64,000 bases of DNA, taken from assembly GCF_025133575.1 (NCBI RefSeq), contig NZ_CP104011.1, forward strand, positions 1,550,001 through 1,614,000, given 5' to 3'. The notes under the pieces are model-generated. The model saw nothing but the letters and a program-made list of their open reading frames with translations, did no database searches and was not told the origin of the DNA. Of the stretch, positions 44,684 to 54,841 are shown piece after piece; the first letter of the stretch is position 1; every line of letters begins with the position of its first letter. The position numbers and the translations under genes were made by a program. The stretch comes from Pseudomonas sp. GCEP-101. Its GTDB lineage: Bacteria; Pseudomonadota; Gammaproteobacteria; Pseudomonadales; Pseudomonadaceae.

Positions 44684-46255
44684 ATGCGTCTTGCCCTTCT
44701 CGCCCTCCTGCTTTCCCCCGCCCTGGCCAGCGCCGCCTCGCTGAGCGTGTGCACCGAAGCCAGCCCCGAAGGCTTCGACGTGGTCCAGTACAACTCGCTG
44801 ACCACCACCAACGCCTCGGCCGACGTGCTGATGAACCGCCTGGTGGACTTCGACGCCGCCCGTGGCGAAGTGGTGCCGAGCCTGGCCGAGAGCTGGAAGG
44901 TGTCCGATGACGGCCTGACCTACGACTTCCAGCTGCGCGACGGCGTGGCCTTCCACCACACCGACTACTTCAAGCCGAGCCGGAAGCTGACCGCCGACGA
45001 CGTGGTGTTCAGCTTCCAGCGCATGCTCGACCCGGCGCAGCCCTGGCACAAGGTCGCCCAGAGCGGCTTCCCCCATGCCCAGTCGATGCAGCTGCCCAGC
45101 CTGGTCAAGGCGGTGGAGAAGGTGGATGAGCACCACGTGCGCTTCAGCCTCAACCACCCGGACGCTACCTTCCTGGCGATGCTCAGCATGGGCTTCGCCT
45201 CCATCTATTCCGCCGAGTACGCCGACCAGCTGATGAAGGCCGGCACCCCGGAGAAGCTCAACGCCCAGCCGATCGGCACCGGGCCCTTCGTCTTCAAGCG
45301 CTTCCAGAAGGACGCCGTGGTGCGCTACGCCGCCAACGCCGCGTACTTCGGCGGCAAGCCGGCGGTGGATAACCTGGTCTTCGCCATCACCCCCGACGCC
45401 GCCGTGCGCCTGCAGAAGCTCAAGCGCGGCGAGTGCCAGATCGCCCTGTCGCCCAAGCCGCTGGACGTGGAAGCCGCCACCAAGGACGCCAGCCTCAAGG
45501 TCGAGCAGACGCCCGCCTTCATGACCGCCTTCGTCGGCATCAACAGCCAGCACCCGCCGCTGGACAACCCCAAGGTGCGCCAGGCAATCAACCTCGCCTT
45601 CGACAAGGGCAGCTACCTCAAGAGCGTGTTCGCCGGCAGCGCCACCGCCGCCGACGGCGTCTACCCGCCCAACACCTGGAGCTATGCCAAGGACATCCCC
45701 GGCTACCCGCGTGACCTGGACAAGGCCCGCGCGCTGCTCGCCGAAGCCGGGCACAAGGACGGTTTCAAGACCACCATCTGGACCCGCCCGACCGGCAGCC
45801 TGCTCAACCCCAACCCCAGCGTCGGCGCCCAGCTGCTGCAGGCGGACCTGGCGCAGGTCGGCATCCAGGCCGAGATCCGCGTGATCGAATGGGGCGAGCT
45901 GATCCGCCGCGCCAAGGCCGGCGAGCATGACCTGCTGTTCATGGGCTGGGCCGGCGACAACGGCGACCCGGACAACTTCCTCACCCCGCAATTCGCCTGC
46001 GCCAGCGTCAAGTCCGGGCTGAACTTCGCGCGCTACTGCGACGAGAAGCTCGACGGCCTGATCAGCCAGGGCAAGGCCGTGGCCGACCAGGCCAAGCGCA
46101 GCGAGCTGTACCACCAGGCCCAGCAGATCATCCACGACCAGGCGCTGTGGCTGCCGCTGGCCCACCCGACCGCCTCGGCGCTGACCCAGAAGAACGTCAA
46201 GGGCTATGCGGTGAGCCCCTTCGGCCGCCAGGACTACTCGAAGGTACAACTCTGA
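44684..46255 (+). CDS. Peptide ABC transporter substrate-binding protein (DppA-like)
   Basis: A 523-residue periplasmic SBP family 5 protein. The signal peptide spans residues 1-18 (SPALASA). It begins LSVCTEASPEGFDVVQYNS and has SWKVSDDGLTYDFQLRDGVAFH, GTGPFVFKRFQKD, VFGIN-like VGINSQHPPLDN and MGWAGDNGDPDNFL, all typical of DppA. It delivers dipeptides, or related compounds such as aminolevulinate or haem in some bacteria, to an ABC permease. No permease genes are adjacent, so it must share one encoded elsewhere. An orphan DppA in this position also occurs in P. aeruginosa. Confidence 0.9.
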   Translation: MRLALLALLLSPALASAASLSVCTEASPEGFDVVQYNSLTTTNASADVLMNRLVDFDAARGEVVPSLAESWKVSDDGLTYDFQLRDGVAFHHTDYFKPSRKLTADDVVFSFQRMLDPAQPWHKVAQSGFPHAQSMQLPSLVKAVEKVDEHHVRFSLNHPDATFLAMLSMGFASIYSAEYADQLMKAGTPEKLNAQPIGTGPFVFKRFQKDAVVRYAANAAYFGGKPAVDNLVFAITPDAAVRLQKLKRGECQIALSPKPLDVEAATKDASLKVEQTPAFMTAFVGINSQHPPLDNPKVRQAINLAFDKGSYLKSVFAGSATAADGVYPPNTWSYAKDIPGYPRDLDKARALLAEAGHKDGFKTTIWTRPTGSLLNPNPSVGAQLLQADLAQVGIQAEIRVIEWGELIRRAKAGEHDLLFMGWAGDNGDPDNFLTPQFACASVKSGLNFARYCDEKLDGLISQGKAVADQAKRSELYHQAQQIIHDQALWLPLAHPTASALTQKNVKGYAVSPFGRQDYSKVQL

Positions 46256-46833
46256 ACGAGGGGCTGCTCGACTACCTGCTGCCGGCCTTCCAGTTCGCCG
46301 AGCGGCACACGCTGAGCATGCGGGCGACGCCCGGCCAGGTGCTGGATGCGGTCACCCGACTGACCGCCGAGCACGATCCGCTGGTGCAGCGCCTGCTGCA
46401 GATCCGCGAGGCACCGGCGCGGCTGGCGTTGCGCCTGGGCCTGCGCAATGCCCTGGCGGAGCGGCCGCGCTTCGGCCTGCATGAATTCACCTTGCTGGGT
46501 CGCCAGGGCGATCGGGAGATCGCCTACGGCCTGATCGGGCGATTCTGGCGTGGCGACTTCGGCCTGCGCCCATGCGCCGATGGCGACGCCTTCCGACGCT
46601 TCGCCGAGCCCGGCACCGCCCGACTGGTGCTGCACTTCTCCTGCGAGCAGGCCGAGCAGGAGGGCTTCACCCTCGTCCGCACGGAAACCCGCGTGCACTG
46701 CCCGGACCGCCGCAGTCGCCTGCTGTTCACGCCCTACTGGCTGGCGATCCGCCCGGTCAGCGGGCTGATCCGCCGGCGCCTGCTGCGGGACATTCAGCGC
46801 CGCGTCTCAGAGCAGGCCCAGCTCAGCCATTGA
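46252..46833 (+). CDS. Uncharacterised protein, weak DUF2867/SRPBCC resemblance
   Basis: About 193 residues with no sure family. The C-terminal [23 protein letters not shown] resembles the tail of DUF2867 and SRPBCC-like proteins, and [19 protein letters not shown] the middle. The likely start is uncertain: CTG 46252 overlaps the peptide-binding stop and gives [14 protein letters not shown] 46318 is the first ATG but drops conserved-looking residues; an upstream ATG 46147 would overlap dppA by 108 bases. The 3' end overlaps the antisense radC by 27 bases. Function unknown. Confidence 0.6.
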   Translation: MNEGLLDYLLPAFQFAERHTLSMRATPGQVLDAVTRLTAEHDPLVQRLLQIREAPARLALRLGLRNALAERPRFGLHEFTLLGRQGDREIAYGLIGRFWRGDFGLRPCADGDAFRRFAEPGTARLVLHFSCEQAEQEGFTLVRTETRVHCPDRRSRLLFTPYWLAIRPVSGLIRRRLLRDIQRRVSEQAQLSH

Positions 46834-47481
46834 CTGCGGCGCACCGTCGCCAACGATGAAGTGATCCAGCACGCGCACGTCGATCAGCGCCAGCGCCTCG
46901 ACGATGCGCCGGGTCAGCAGGCGGTCGGAGTGGCTCGGTTCGCAGATGCCCGAGGGATGGTTGTGCGCCAGGATCAGCGCGGCGGCGTTGTGCGCCAGGG
47001 CGCGTTTGACGATCTGCCGCGGATAGACGCTGGCACTGTCGATGGAACCGTGGAACAGCACCTCGAACGCCAGCATGCGGTGGCGGTTGTCCATGAACAG
47101 GCAGGCGAACACTTCATGGGGTTCGTGGCGCAGGCGGGCCTTGAGGAAGTCGCGCACCGCCTGCGGGCTTTCCAGCGCCGGGCCGCGGTCCATGTCCTGG
47201 GCCAGGTGCCGGCGCCCCATTTCCAGCACCGCCTGCAGCTGGGCGAACTTCGCCGGGCCCAGGCCGTGGTGCAGACAGAAGGCATCCAGGTCCGCCTCCA
47301 GCAGTGCACGCAGGCTGCCGAACTCCACCAGCAGCCGGCGCGCCAGGTCGACGGCGCTGCAACCGGCGACGCCGGTGCGCAGAAAGATGGCGAGCAATTC
47401 GGCGTCGCTCAGGCTCGCCGCGCCGCGCTCGAGCAGCTTCTCCCGTGGGCGCTCCGCCGCAGGCCAATCGAGAATTCTCAC
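46807..47481 (-). CDS. radC: RadC family JAB/MPN metalloprotein
   Basis: A 224-residue RadC. An N-terminal helix-hairpin-helix ([30 protein letters not shown]) precedes a JAMM domain with [23 protein letters not shown] and the metal motif HNHPSG (about 172) ending in [10 protein letters not shown]. Despite the name, RadC is not a proven repair protein. Its 3' end overlaps the end of the uncharacterised plus-strand gene by 27 bases. It is divergent from coaBC, the usual order in gammaproteobacteria. Confidence 0.92.
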   Translation of the reverse strand: MRILDWPAAERPREKLLERGAASLSDAELLAIFLRTGVAGCSAVDLARRLLVEFGSLRALLEADLDAFCLHHGLGPAKFAQLQAVLEMGRRHLAQDMDRGPALESPQAVRDFLKARLRHEPHEVFACLFMDNRHRMLAFEVLFHGSIDSASVYPRQIVKRALAHNAAALILAHNHPSGICEPSHSDRLLTRRIVEALALIDVRVLDHFIVGDGAPQSMAELGLL

Positions 47482-47623
47482 GCCACCTCCCAGGTCAGGC
47501 GCGCCCGCTGTTCCGGCGCAGGCGCTGTGCTATCTTAGCCCCCTCGCTTCGCGCAGCCGGAGGCCTGGGGAGGCGTCATCGGCTTCAGCGCGCGTCATCC
47601 ATTTCCGTATTTAAGGCTGGCCT

Positions 47624-48832
47624 ATGCAGCGGCTCTATCGTAAACGCATCGTTCTGGGCGTCGGCGGCGGCATCGCCGCCTACAAGAGCGCCGAACTGGT
47701 CCGCCGCCTGCGCGACCAGGGCGCCGAGGTGCGTGTCGTGATGACCCAGGGCGGCCGCGAGTTCATCACCCCGCTCACGCTCCAGGCGCTGTCCGGCCAC
47801 CCGGTGCACCTGGACCTGCTCGACCCCGCCGCCGAAGCGGCCATGGGGCACATCGAACTGGCCCGCTGGGCCGACCTGGTGCTGATCGCCCCCGCCACCG
47901 CCGACCTCATGGCGCGCCTGGCCCAGGGCGTGGCCAACGACCTGCTGACCACCCTGGTGCTGGCCACCGACGCGCAGGTCGCCCTGGCGCCGGCAATGAA
48001 CCAGGCCATGTGGCGCGACCCGGCCACCCAGGTGAATGCCGAACTGCTGCGTTCGCGCGGCCTGCGCTTCTTCGGCCCCGCCGCCGGCAGCCAGGCCTGC
48101 GGCGATGTCGGCCCCGGCCGCATGCTCGAAGCGCACGAGCTGGCGCAACTGGCCGCCGACTGCTTCGAGTTCAAGGCCCTGACCGGCCAGCACATCCTGA
48201 TTACCGCAGGGCCGACCCAGGAAAACATCGACCCGGTGCGCTACATCACCAACCACAGCTCCGGGAAGATGGGCTTCGCCCTGGCCGAGGCCGCCGCCGA
48301 AGCCGGCGCCCGCGTGACCCTGGTGACCGGCCCGGTACACCTGCCGACCCCGGACCGGGTCAGCCGCGTCGACGTGGTCAGCGCCCGCGACATGCTCGCC
48401 GCCTGCGAAGCGGCGATGCCGGCGGACATCCTGATCGCCTCCGCCGCCGTGGCCGACTACCGGCCCGAGCTGGTCGCCACGCAGAAACTCAAGAAAGACC
48501 CCACCACCGGTGACGGATTGCTCTTGCAGCTGGTGCGCAATCCCGACATTCTCGCCACCCTCTCGCTGCGCGAGGACCGGCCCTTCAGCGTCGGCTTCGC
48601 GGCGGAGACCGAGAACCTGCTCGAATACGCCTCGCGCAAGCTCAAGGACAAGAATCTCGACCTGATCGTCGCCAACGACGTGGCCAATCCGTCCATCGGC
48701 TTCAATAGCGAAGAGAACGCCATCACGGTCATCGACCGCGAATTGCACAAGACTGCGTTCGCCCAGACCAGCAAGGGCAAGATCGCCCGCCAGCTGATCG
48801 CCTTCATCGCCGAACGCATCACTCGACACTGA
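47624..48832 (+). CDS. coaBC: Bifunctional phosphopantothenoylcysteine decarboxylase/synthetase
   Basis: A 402-residue CoaBC. The N-terminal flavoprotein CoaC has [18 protein letters not shown] (residues 8-25), catalytic His in [11 protein letters not shown] (about 75) and PAMNQAMW (about 126). The CoaB half has [22 protein letters not shown] (start of synthetase) and KLKKDPTT. It makes 4'-phosphopantetheine from phosphopantothenate and cysteine, for CoA. Followed 8 bases later by dut, suggesting an operon with dut and perhaps algC. Confidence 0.97.
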   Translation: MQRLYRKRIVLGVGGGIAAYKSAELVRRLRDQGAEVRVVMTQGGREFITPLTLQALSGHPVHLDLLDPAAEAAMGHIELARWADLVLIAPATADLMARLAQGVANDLLTTLVLATDAQVALAPAMNQAMWRDPATQVNAELLRSRGLRFFGPAAGSQACGDVGPGRMLEAHELAQLAADCFEFKALTGQHILITAGPTQENIDPVRYITNHSSGKMGFALAEAAAEAGARVTLVTGPVHLPTPDRVSRVDVVSARDMLAACEAAMPADILIASAAVADYRPELVATQKLKKDPTTGDGLLLQLVRNPDILATLSLREDRPFSVGFAAETENLLEYASRKLKDKNLDLIVANDVANPSIGFNSEENAITVIDRELHKTAFAQTSKGKIARQLIAFIAERITRH

Positions 48833-48839
48833 GAACTCA

Positions 48840-49295
48840 ATGCACTCCCTGCAAGCCAAGATCCTCGATCCCCGCCTGGGCAGCGACTTCCCGCTGCCGC
48901 AGTACGCCACCCCGGGTTCCGCCGGCCTCGACCTGCGCGCCATGCTCAAGGAGGACTGTGTCCTCGAGCCGGGCCAGACCGTGCTGATCCCCACCGGCCT
49001 GTCCATCTACATCGCCGATCCGGGCCTGGCGGCGCTGATCCTTCCGCGCTCGGGCCTGGGCCACAAGCACGGCATCGTACTGGGCAACCTGGTCGGCCTG
49101 ATCGACTCGGACTACCAGGGCGAGCTGATGGTCTCCTGCTGGAACCGCGGCAACAGCGCATTCACCATCGCCATCGGCGAACGCATTGCCCAGCTGGTGC
49201 TGGTACCGGTGGTGCAGGCGCATTTCGAGCTGGTCGAGAGTTTCGACGAGAGCCAGCGCGGCGCCGGCGGCTTCGGGCATTCCGGCAGCCATTGA
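48840..49295 (+). CDS. dut: Deoxyuridine triphosphatase
   Basis: A 151-residue trimeric dUTPase with the five conserved motifs, among them [10 protein letters not shown] (motif 1, about 23-32), [21 protein letters not shown] (motifs 2-3, about 63-83) and C-terminal [10 protein letters not shown] (motif 5). It hydrolyses dUTP to dUMP and pyrophosphate. The gene is 8 bases from coaBC and 40 bases before the long algC start. Confidence 0.97.
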   Translation: MHSLQAKILDPRLGSDFPLPQYATPGSAGLDLRAMLKEDCVLEPGQTVLIPTGLSIYIADPGLAALILPRSGLGHKHGIVLGNLVGLIDSDYQGELMVSCWNRGNSAFTIAIGERIAQLVLVPVVQAHFELVESFDESQRGAGGFGHSGSH

Positions 49296-49335
49296 CCCTT
49301 ACCCCTTTCAGGATGAATCGCCGAGGAGACGTTGC

Positions 49336-51960
49336 ATGAAACTTTTCCAACGCACTGCCAAGGACAGCGCCGAGCTGCCGGAACTCGTGCCGGCGGAGAA
49401 GCCCGCCAAGGGCCCGGCCGCCAAGCTCGACCTCAAGCCGCTGCTGCCTGCCCTGGCGCTGACCGTGGGCGGCGTGGCGGCAGCGGGGGCGTTGCTGTGG
49501 TTCAGCCTGTTTGGCCAGGCCGACCAGGCGCATGTCCGCCAGGTCAGCAGCGCCTGGTCGGAGAACCAGGCGGGCGCCCTGCGCCAGTCCCTCAGCCTGC
49601 TGGCCGCCGACAGCCGCGCCATGGCAAGCGACCCGCAGTTGCTGCCGACCCTGCAAAGCAATGATCCGACCCGCATCGCCGCGCTGGAAAAGACCCTGAC
49701 CCAGGGCCATCTGGACGGCCTGGTGGATGTGCACCTGAACGCCAGCGGCCAGGCCGTGCAGGACACGTCCCGCCCCGGCCCGCTGAACTACGCGGCGCTG
49801 GACATGCTGCACCGCGTCGAGAGCGGCCAGGCCGTGGCGCCGGAGGCCTACAAGGTCGGCACCCGCTGGCTGGTCTACAGCCCCACCGCCCTGCGCGGCG
49901 CGGACAATTCGATCCAGGGCTCGCTGCTGCTGGTCGTCGACCTGCAGCGCGTGCTGGCCAGCCTGCCGCCGATGTCCGCCGACATCGGCCAGCTGCAGCT
50001 GTCCCAGCAGTTCGGCAACTCGCCCGCCCAGGTCCTGCTGCAACGTGGCCAGGCCGGGGGCGCCAGCGCCATCGAACTGCCCAGCGGCAACCCGAACTGG
50101 AAGCTGCGTTTCAGCCCCGGCCCGACCGTCACCGCGCCGCTGTATTCGCCAGCCCTGCTGGGCATCGCCGCGCTCCTGGCACTGGCCGGCGGCCTGCTGG
50201 GCCTCTATCTTGCGCAAAGTGCGATGCAGCGCCGGGTCAGCAAAGATGCCCAGGCCCTGGGGCAGTTCATTCAGGAACTCGCCGGCCAACGCACTGCCAA
50301 AGCTCCTGAGCTGAGCCTGCCGAGTCTGCAGGCGCTGGCTCAGGCGCTGGCCCGCCAGCCGCGCCGCAAGACCGAAACACCCGGTGCCAGCGCCCCCGCC
50401 GCGCCAGCAGCCCCCGTACAGCCGACGCCGGCTGTCGCCGCTGCCAGCGCCCCGACCGCCGGAGCCGACACGCCATTGGTCGATCCGCTGTTCCAGAGCA
50501 CCGACATTCTGGACATCGACATTCTTGATGAAGACCAGGACCTCCTGGGATTGGAGCACACACACGCTATGAGCACGCCAAAAGCCCCGCAGCTGCCCGC
50601 CAGCATCTTCCGCGCCTACGACATCCGTGGCGTGGTCGGCGACACCCTGACCGCCGAGACCGCCTACTGGGTCGGCCGCGCGATCGGTTCCGAAAGCCTG
50701 GCGCGCGGCGAGTCGTGCGTCTCCGTGGGCCGCGACGGCCGCCTGTCCGGCCCCGAGCTGGTCCAGCAACTGATCCAGGGCCTGGTCGATTGCGGCTGCC
50801 AGGTCACCGACATCGGCATGGTGCCGACGCCGGTCCTGTACTACGCGGCCAATGTCCTGGAAGGCAAGTCGGGCGTGATGCTCACCGGCAGCCACAACCC
50901 GCCGGACTACAACGGCTTCAAGATCGTCGTCGCTGGCGAGACCCTGGCCAACGAACAGATCCAGGCCCTGCGCGAGCGCATCCAGAACGATGACCTCGCC
51001 TCCGGCGTGGGCAGCGTGCAGCAGATCGACATCCTGCCGCGCTACTTCCAGCAGATCCGCGACGACATCGCCCTGGCCAAGCCGCTGAAAGTGGTGGTGG
51101 ACTGCGGCAACGGCGTGGCCGGCGTGATCGCCCCGCAGCTGATCGAAGCCCTGGGCTGCACCGTGATCCCGCTGTACTGCGACGTCGACGGCACCTTCCC
51201 CAACCACCACCCGGACCCGGGCAAGCCCGAGAACCTGGAAGACCTGATCGCCAAGGTCAAGGAAACCGGCGCCGACCTGGGCCTGGCCTTCGACGGCGAC
51301 GGCGACCGCGTGGGCGTGGTGACCAACGAAGGCACCATCATCTACCCCGACCGCCTGCTGATGCTGTTCGCCAAGGATGTGGTATCGCGCAACCCGGGCG
51401 CGGACATCATCTTCGACGTCAAATGCACCCGTCGCCTGATCTCGCTGATCAGCGGCTACGGCGGTCGTCCGGTGATGTGGAAGACCGGCCACTCGCTGAT
51501 CAAGAAGAAGATGAAGGAAACCGGCGCCCTGCTCGCCGGCGAGATGAGCGGCCACATCTTCTTCAAGGAGCGCTGGTACGGCTTCGACGACGGCATCTAC
51601 AGCGCCGCGCGCCTGCTGGAAATCATCAGCCTGGACAAGCGCGACGCCGAGCGCGTGTTCTCCGCCTTCCCGCTGGACATTTCCACCCCGGAAATCAACA
51701 TCACCGTCACCGACGAGGGCAAGTTCGCCCTGATCGAGGCGCTGCAGGCCCGCGGCCAGTGGGGTGAAGCCAACCTCACCACCCTGGACGGCGTGCGCGT
51801 GGATTACCCCAAAGGCTGGGGCCTGGTTCGTGCCTCCAACACCACGCCGGTGCTGGTGCTGCGTTTCGAGGCGGATTCCCAGGACGAACTGGAACGCATC
51901 AAGGACGTGTTCCGTACCCAGCTGAAAGCGGTCGACCCCGCGCTCAGCCTGCCCTTCTGA
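49336..51960 (+). CDS. algC: Phosphomannomutase/phosphoglucomutase AlgC, long form
   Basis: An 874-residue frame. Residues about 43-62 are a TM helix, about 65-270 a periplasmic sensor-like domain, and about 274-295 (LLGIAALLALAGGLLGLYLA) a second TM. A proline/alanine linker (350-395) and acidic tail (DILDIDILDEDQDLLGLE) lead to canonical AlgC at residue 412. The enzyme part has the phosphoserine TGSHNPPDYNGFK (Ser108 by canonical numbering), DGDGDRVG metal site and all four domains. It interconverts mannose and glucose 1- and 6-phosphates for alginate, LPS and rhamnolipid. ATG 49336 has GAGGAGA before it. ATG 50569, with TTGGAG, starts the classical 463-residue soluble form. Confidence 0.93.
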   Translation: MKLFQRTAKDSAELPELVPAEKPAKGPAAKLDLKPLLPALALTVGGVAAAGALLWFSLFGQADQAHVRQVSSAWSENQAGALRQSLSLLAADSRAMASDPQLLPTLQSNDPTRIAALEKTLTQGHLDGLVDVHLNASGQAVQDTSRPGPLNYAALDMLHRVESGQAVAPEAYKVGTRWLVYSPTALRGADNSIQGSLLLVVDLQRVLASLPPMSADIGQLQLSQQFGNSPAQVLLQRGQAGGASAIELPSGNPNWKLRFSPGPTVTAPLYSPALLGIAALLALAGGLLGLYLAQSAMQRRVSKDAQALGQFIQELAGQRTAKAPELSLPSLQALAQALARQPRRKTETPGASAPAAPAAPVQPTPAVAAASAPTAGADTPLVDPLFQSTDILDIDILDEDQDLLGLEHTHAMSTPKAPQLPASIFRAYDIRGVVGDTLTAETAYWVGRAIGSESLARGESCVSVGRDGRLSGPELVQQLIQGLVDCGCQVTDIGMVPTPVLYYAANVLEGKSGVMLTGSHNPPDYNGFKIVVAGETLANEQIQALRERIQNDDLASGVGSVQQIDILPRYFQQIRDDIALAKPLKVVVDCGNGVAGVIAPQLIEALGCTVIPLYCDVDGTFPNHHPDPGKPENLEDLIAKVKETGADLGLAFDGDGDRVGVVTNEGTIIYPDRLLMLFAKDVVSRNPGADIIFDVKCTRRLISLISGYGGRPVMWKTGHSLIKKKMKETGALLAGEMSGHIFFKERWYGFDDGIYSAARLLEIISLDKRDAERVFSAFPLDISTPEINITVTDEGKFALIEALQARGQWGEANLTTLDGVRVDYPKGWGLVRASNTTPVLVLRFEADSQDELERIKDVFRTQLKAVDPALSLPF
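50551..50571 (+). promoter_or_regulatory. Internal ribosome site and start of short AlgC
   Basis: TTGGAG at 50551-50556 lies 12 bases before ATG 50569, which begins MSTPKAPQLP, the N-terminus of purified P. aeruginosa AlgC. Use of this start would yield a 463-residue soluble enzyme from the same gene. Confidence 0.6.
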
Positions 51961-52896
<936 letters not shown>

Positions 52897-52905
52897 TCGA
52901 AAACG

Positions 52906-52940
52906 ACACCCGCCTGGAGCGATCCACGCGGGTGTTTTTT
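52906..52940 (+). terminator. Terminator of argB
   Basis: An 8-bp stem (52906-52913 with 52928-52935) with a fourteen-base loop ends in a run of seven T's ten bases past argB. Confidence 0.75.
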
Positions 52941-53012
52941 TGCCTGTTCGACGCCGCCGCCGCCAGCTCATGCGCAGGCCGCGTCGAACACGCCTTCAGG
53001 AGTTTGTCCGCC

Positions 53013-53459
53013 ATGGCCGCCTCTCCCGTCTCCCGCAATGACTTCAGCTTCTTCCACGGCCTGCGCGTGCGCTGGTCGGAGGTCGACCCGCAGGGCATCG
53101 TCTTCAACGGCAACTACCTGACCTACGCCGACGTCGCCACCACCGAGTACTACCGCCACCTGGGCGTGAGCTACCCGGCAGACCTGCTGCGCGGCGGCGG
53201 CGATCTGTTCGCGGTGAAGACCACCCTGGAATACCTGGCGCCCGCGCGCTTCGACGACTGGCTGGAAATGGGCGTGCGCGTCAGCCGGCTGGGCCGCAGC
53301 AGCCTGACCTTCCAGGTGTCGATCTGGTGCGAGGAAACCCTGCTGACGCTGGGGGAGCTGATCTACGCCTATGCAGGCGTTGACCGTACGAGCCAGCCGC
53401 TGCCGGACTGGCTGCGCGGGAAGATCAACGAATTCGAGCGTGTCTCGCCGCAGCAATAA
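53013..53459 (+). CDS. 4-hydroxybenzoyl-CoA-type thioesterase
   Basis: A 148-residue hot-dog fold thioesterase. The 4HBT signature RVRWSEVDPQGIVFNGNYLTYADVATTEYYRHL is near residues 13-45, with Asp in EVDPQGIVFNG as the expected catalytic residue. It likely hydrolyses short acyl-CoA or aromatic acyl-CoA; the substrate is unknown. ATG 53013 has CAGGAG 9 bases before; the frame continues upstream but through the terminator. Convergent with the DUF4124 gene. Confidence 0.85.
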   Translation: MAASPVSRNDFSFFHGLRVRWSEVDPQGIVFNGNYLTYADVATTEYYRHLGVSYPADLLRGGGDLFAVKTTLEYLAPARFDDWLEMGVRVSRLGRSSLTFQVSIWCEETLLTLGELIYAYAGVDRTSQPLPDWLRGKINEFERVSPQQ

Positions 53460-53477
53460 GCGCGGCGAGCGCCTGCC

Positions 53478-54098
53478 TCAATTGCCGCCGGAGATCTGGA
53501 CGAAACGCGCCCGATCGGCGGCGAAGCTGCTCTGCGCCTGGGTGCGCAGCTGCTGGTAACGGGCGATGTCCTGCAGCAGGCGTTGTTCGTCGCTGCGCAG
53601 GTTGTTCAGTTGCGCGACGAGATCCTCCGGCACCGGGCGCCCGGCGCGCTCCTGATCGGCAGCGCGGGCCTGGAGGTTGGCCTGCTGGTTCTTCAGCGAC
53701 TGCAGGTTGCCCTTGGCCACGCTGGTCAGCCCATCGAGCTCGGCCAGCTTGCGGTCACGGGCACGGTCGACGTCCTCGACGCTGGTGTACAGGCGCATCA
53801 GCTGCTGGTCGGAACTGGCGCGGGCGGCATCTGCCTTGCGCTGCTCGATCTCGGCGGCGGTCGGCGCCGGCGGTACCTCGCGGATCACCCGGCCCTGCTC
53901 GTTGAGCACCTGGTAACCCTTGCCGATGTACTGCGGCGGCACACCCAGGCGGTCGATGACGGTGATGCCGCGGTCATCGACATAGCGGTACAGCTCCACC
54001 TGGCTGGCCGGCTGGCCGGCAGCCGCCACCTGGCCGGCGAGCATGACGCCAAGCAGCCCCATCAACACCCTGTAACGGTAAGCACCCTGCTTGGCCAT
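53478..54098 (-). CDS. DUF4124-type envelope protein
   Basis: A 206-residue exported protein. A basic N-terminus, hydrophobic stretch (residues 10-26, LMGLLGVMLAGQVAAAG) and then the DUF4124-like start VELYRYVDDRGITVIDRLGVPPQYIGKGYQVLN (about 34-66). A long coiled coil follows (residues 80-200, AEIEQRKADAARASS, LKNQQANLQARAAD, LNNLRSDEQRLLQDI). The function is unknown; DUF4124 proteins bind the periplasmic face or peptidoglycan by inference only. ATG 54098; upstream frame is rejected. It lies 20 bases downstream of pyrE. Confidence 0.82.
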   Translation of the reverse strand: MAKQGAYRYRVLMGLLGVMLAGQVAAAGQPASQVELYRYVDDRGITVIDRLGVPPQYIGKGYQVLNEQGRVIREVPPAPTAAEIEQRKADAARASSDQQLMRLYTSVEDVDRARDRKLAELDGLTSVAKGNLQSLKNQQANLQARAADQERAGRPVPEDLVAQLNNLRSDEQRLLQDIARYQQLRTQAQSSFAADRARFVQISGGN

Positions 54099-54118
54099 GC
54101 CCGACACCCTTGTTCCGC

Positions 54119-54760
54119 TTAGATACCGTACTGCGCTCGATAGGCCTCGACTGCCGCGAGATGCTGCTTGAGCTGGCTGTCGCCAGCCAGATACTCCAGC
54201 ACTTGCTCCAGCGAGACAATACTGACCACCGGGATCGAAAAGTCGCGCTCGACCTCCTGGATCGCCGACAGCTCGCCCTTGCCGCGTTCCTGGCGGTTCA
54301 GCGCGATCAGCACGCCGGCGGCCTGTGCGCCCTGGGCGTCGATGATCTGCATGACTTCGCGGATCGCGGTGCCGGCGGTGATCACGTCGTCGATGATCAG
54401 CGCGCGGCCGGTCAGCGGGGCGCCGACCAGCGTGCCGCCTTCGCCGTGGTCCTTGGCTTCCTTGCGGTTGAAGCACCAAGGCAGGTCGCGGCCATGCTGT
54501 TCCGCCAGCGCAATGGCTGTAGCGGCCGCCAGCGGAATTCCTTTATAGGCCGGGCCGAACAACACGTCGAAAGGTATGCCGCTGTCGACCACCGCACTGG
54601 CGTAGAAACGACCCAGCTGGGACAGCGCAACGCCGGTGTTGAACAGGCCGGCGTTGAAGAAGTACGGGCTGGTGCGCCCGGACTTGAGGGTGAATTCGCC
54701 GAAACGAAGAACGCCGCGCTCGATGGCGAAGCGGATGAAATCGCGTTGATATGGCTGCAT
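54119..54760 (-). CDS. pyrE: Orotate phosphoribosyltransferase
   Basis: A 213-residue OPRTase. PRPP loop is [19 protein letters not shown] (about 118-136), and orotate-binding [11 protein letters not shown] at 28-38. It forms OMP from orotate and PRPP in UMP synthesis. The gene is divergent from crc, the arrangement conserved across Pseudomonas. No attenuator hairpin with leader peptide was recognised in the 80-base spacer. Confidence 0.97.
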   Translation of the reverse strand: MQPYQRDFIRFAIERGVLRFGEFTLKSGRTSPYFFNAGLFNTGVALSQLGRFYASAVVDSGIPFDVLFGPAYKGIPLAAATAIALAEQHGRDLPWCFNRKEAKDHGEGGTLVGAPLTGRALIIDDVITAGTAIREVMQIIDAQGAQAAGVLIALNRQERGKGELSAIQEVERDFSIPVVSIVSLEQVLEYLAGDSQLKQHLAAVEAYRAQYGI

Positions 54761-54841
54761 GGGAGAGAACCGGCCGGTATGAATTTAGCTAAACCGTTTG
54801 AGCTCGGGTATCATACACACACGTGATTTTGGGGGCCATTT

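Noticed and set aside
49162..51555. 797-codon minus-strand frame opposite algC
   Set aside because: Antisense shadow of algC, rich in Gln, Ala and His, with no domain pattern.
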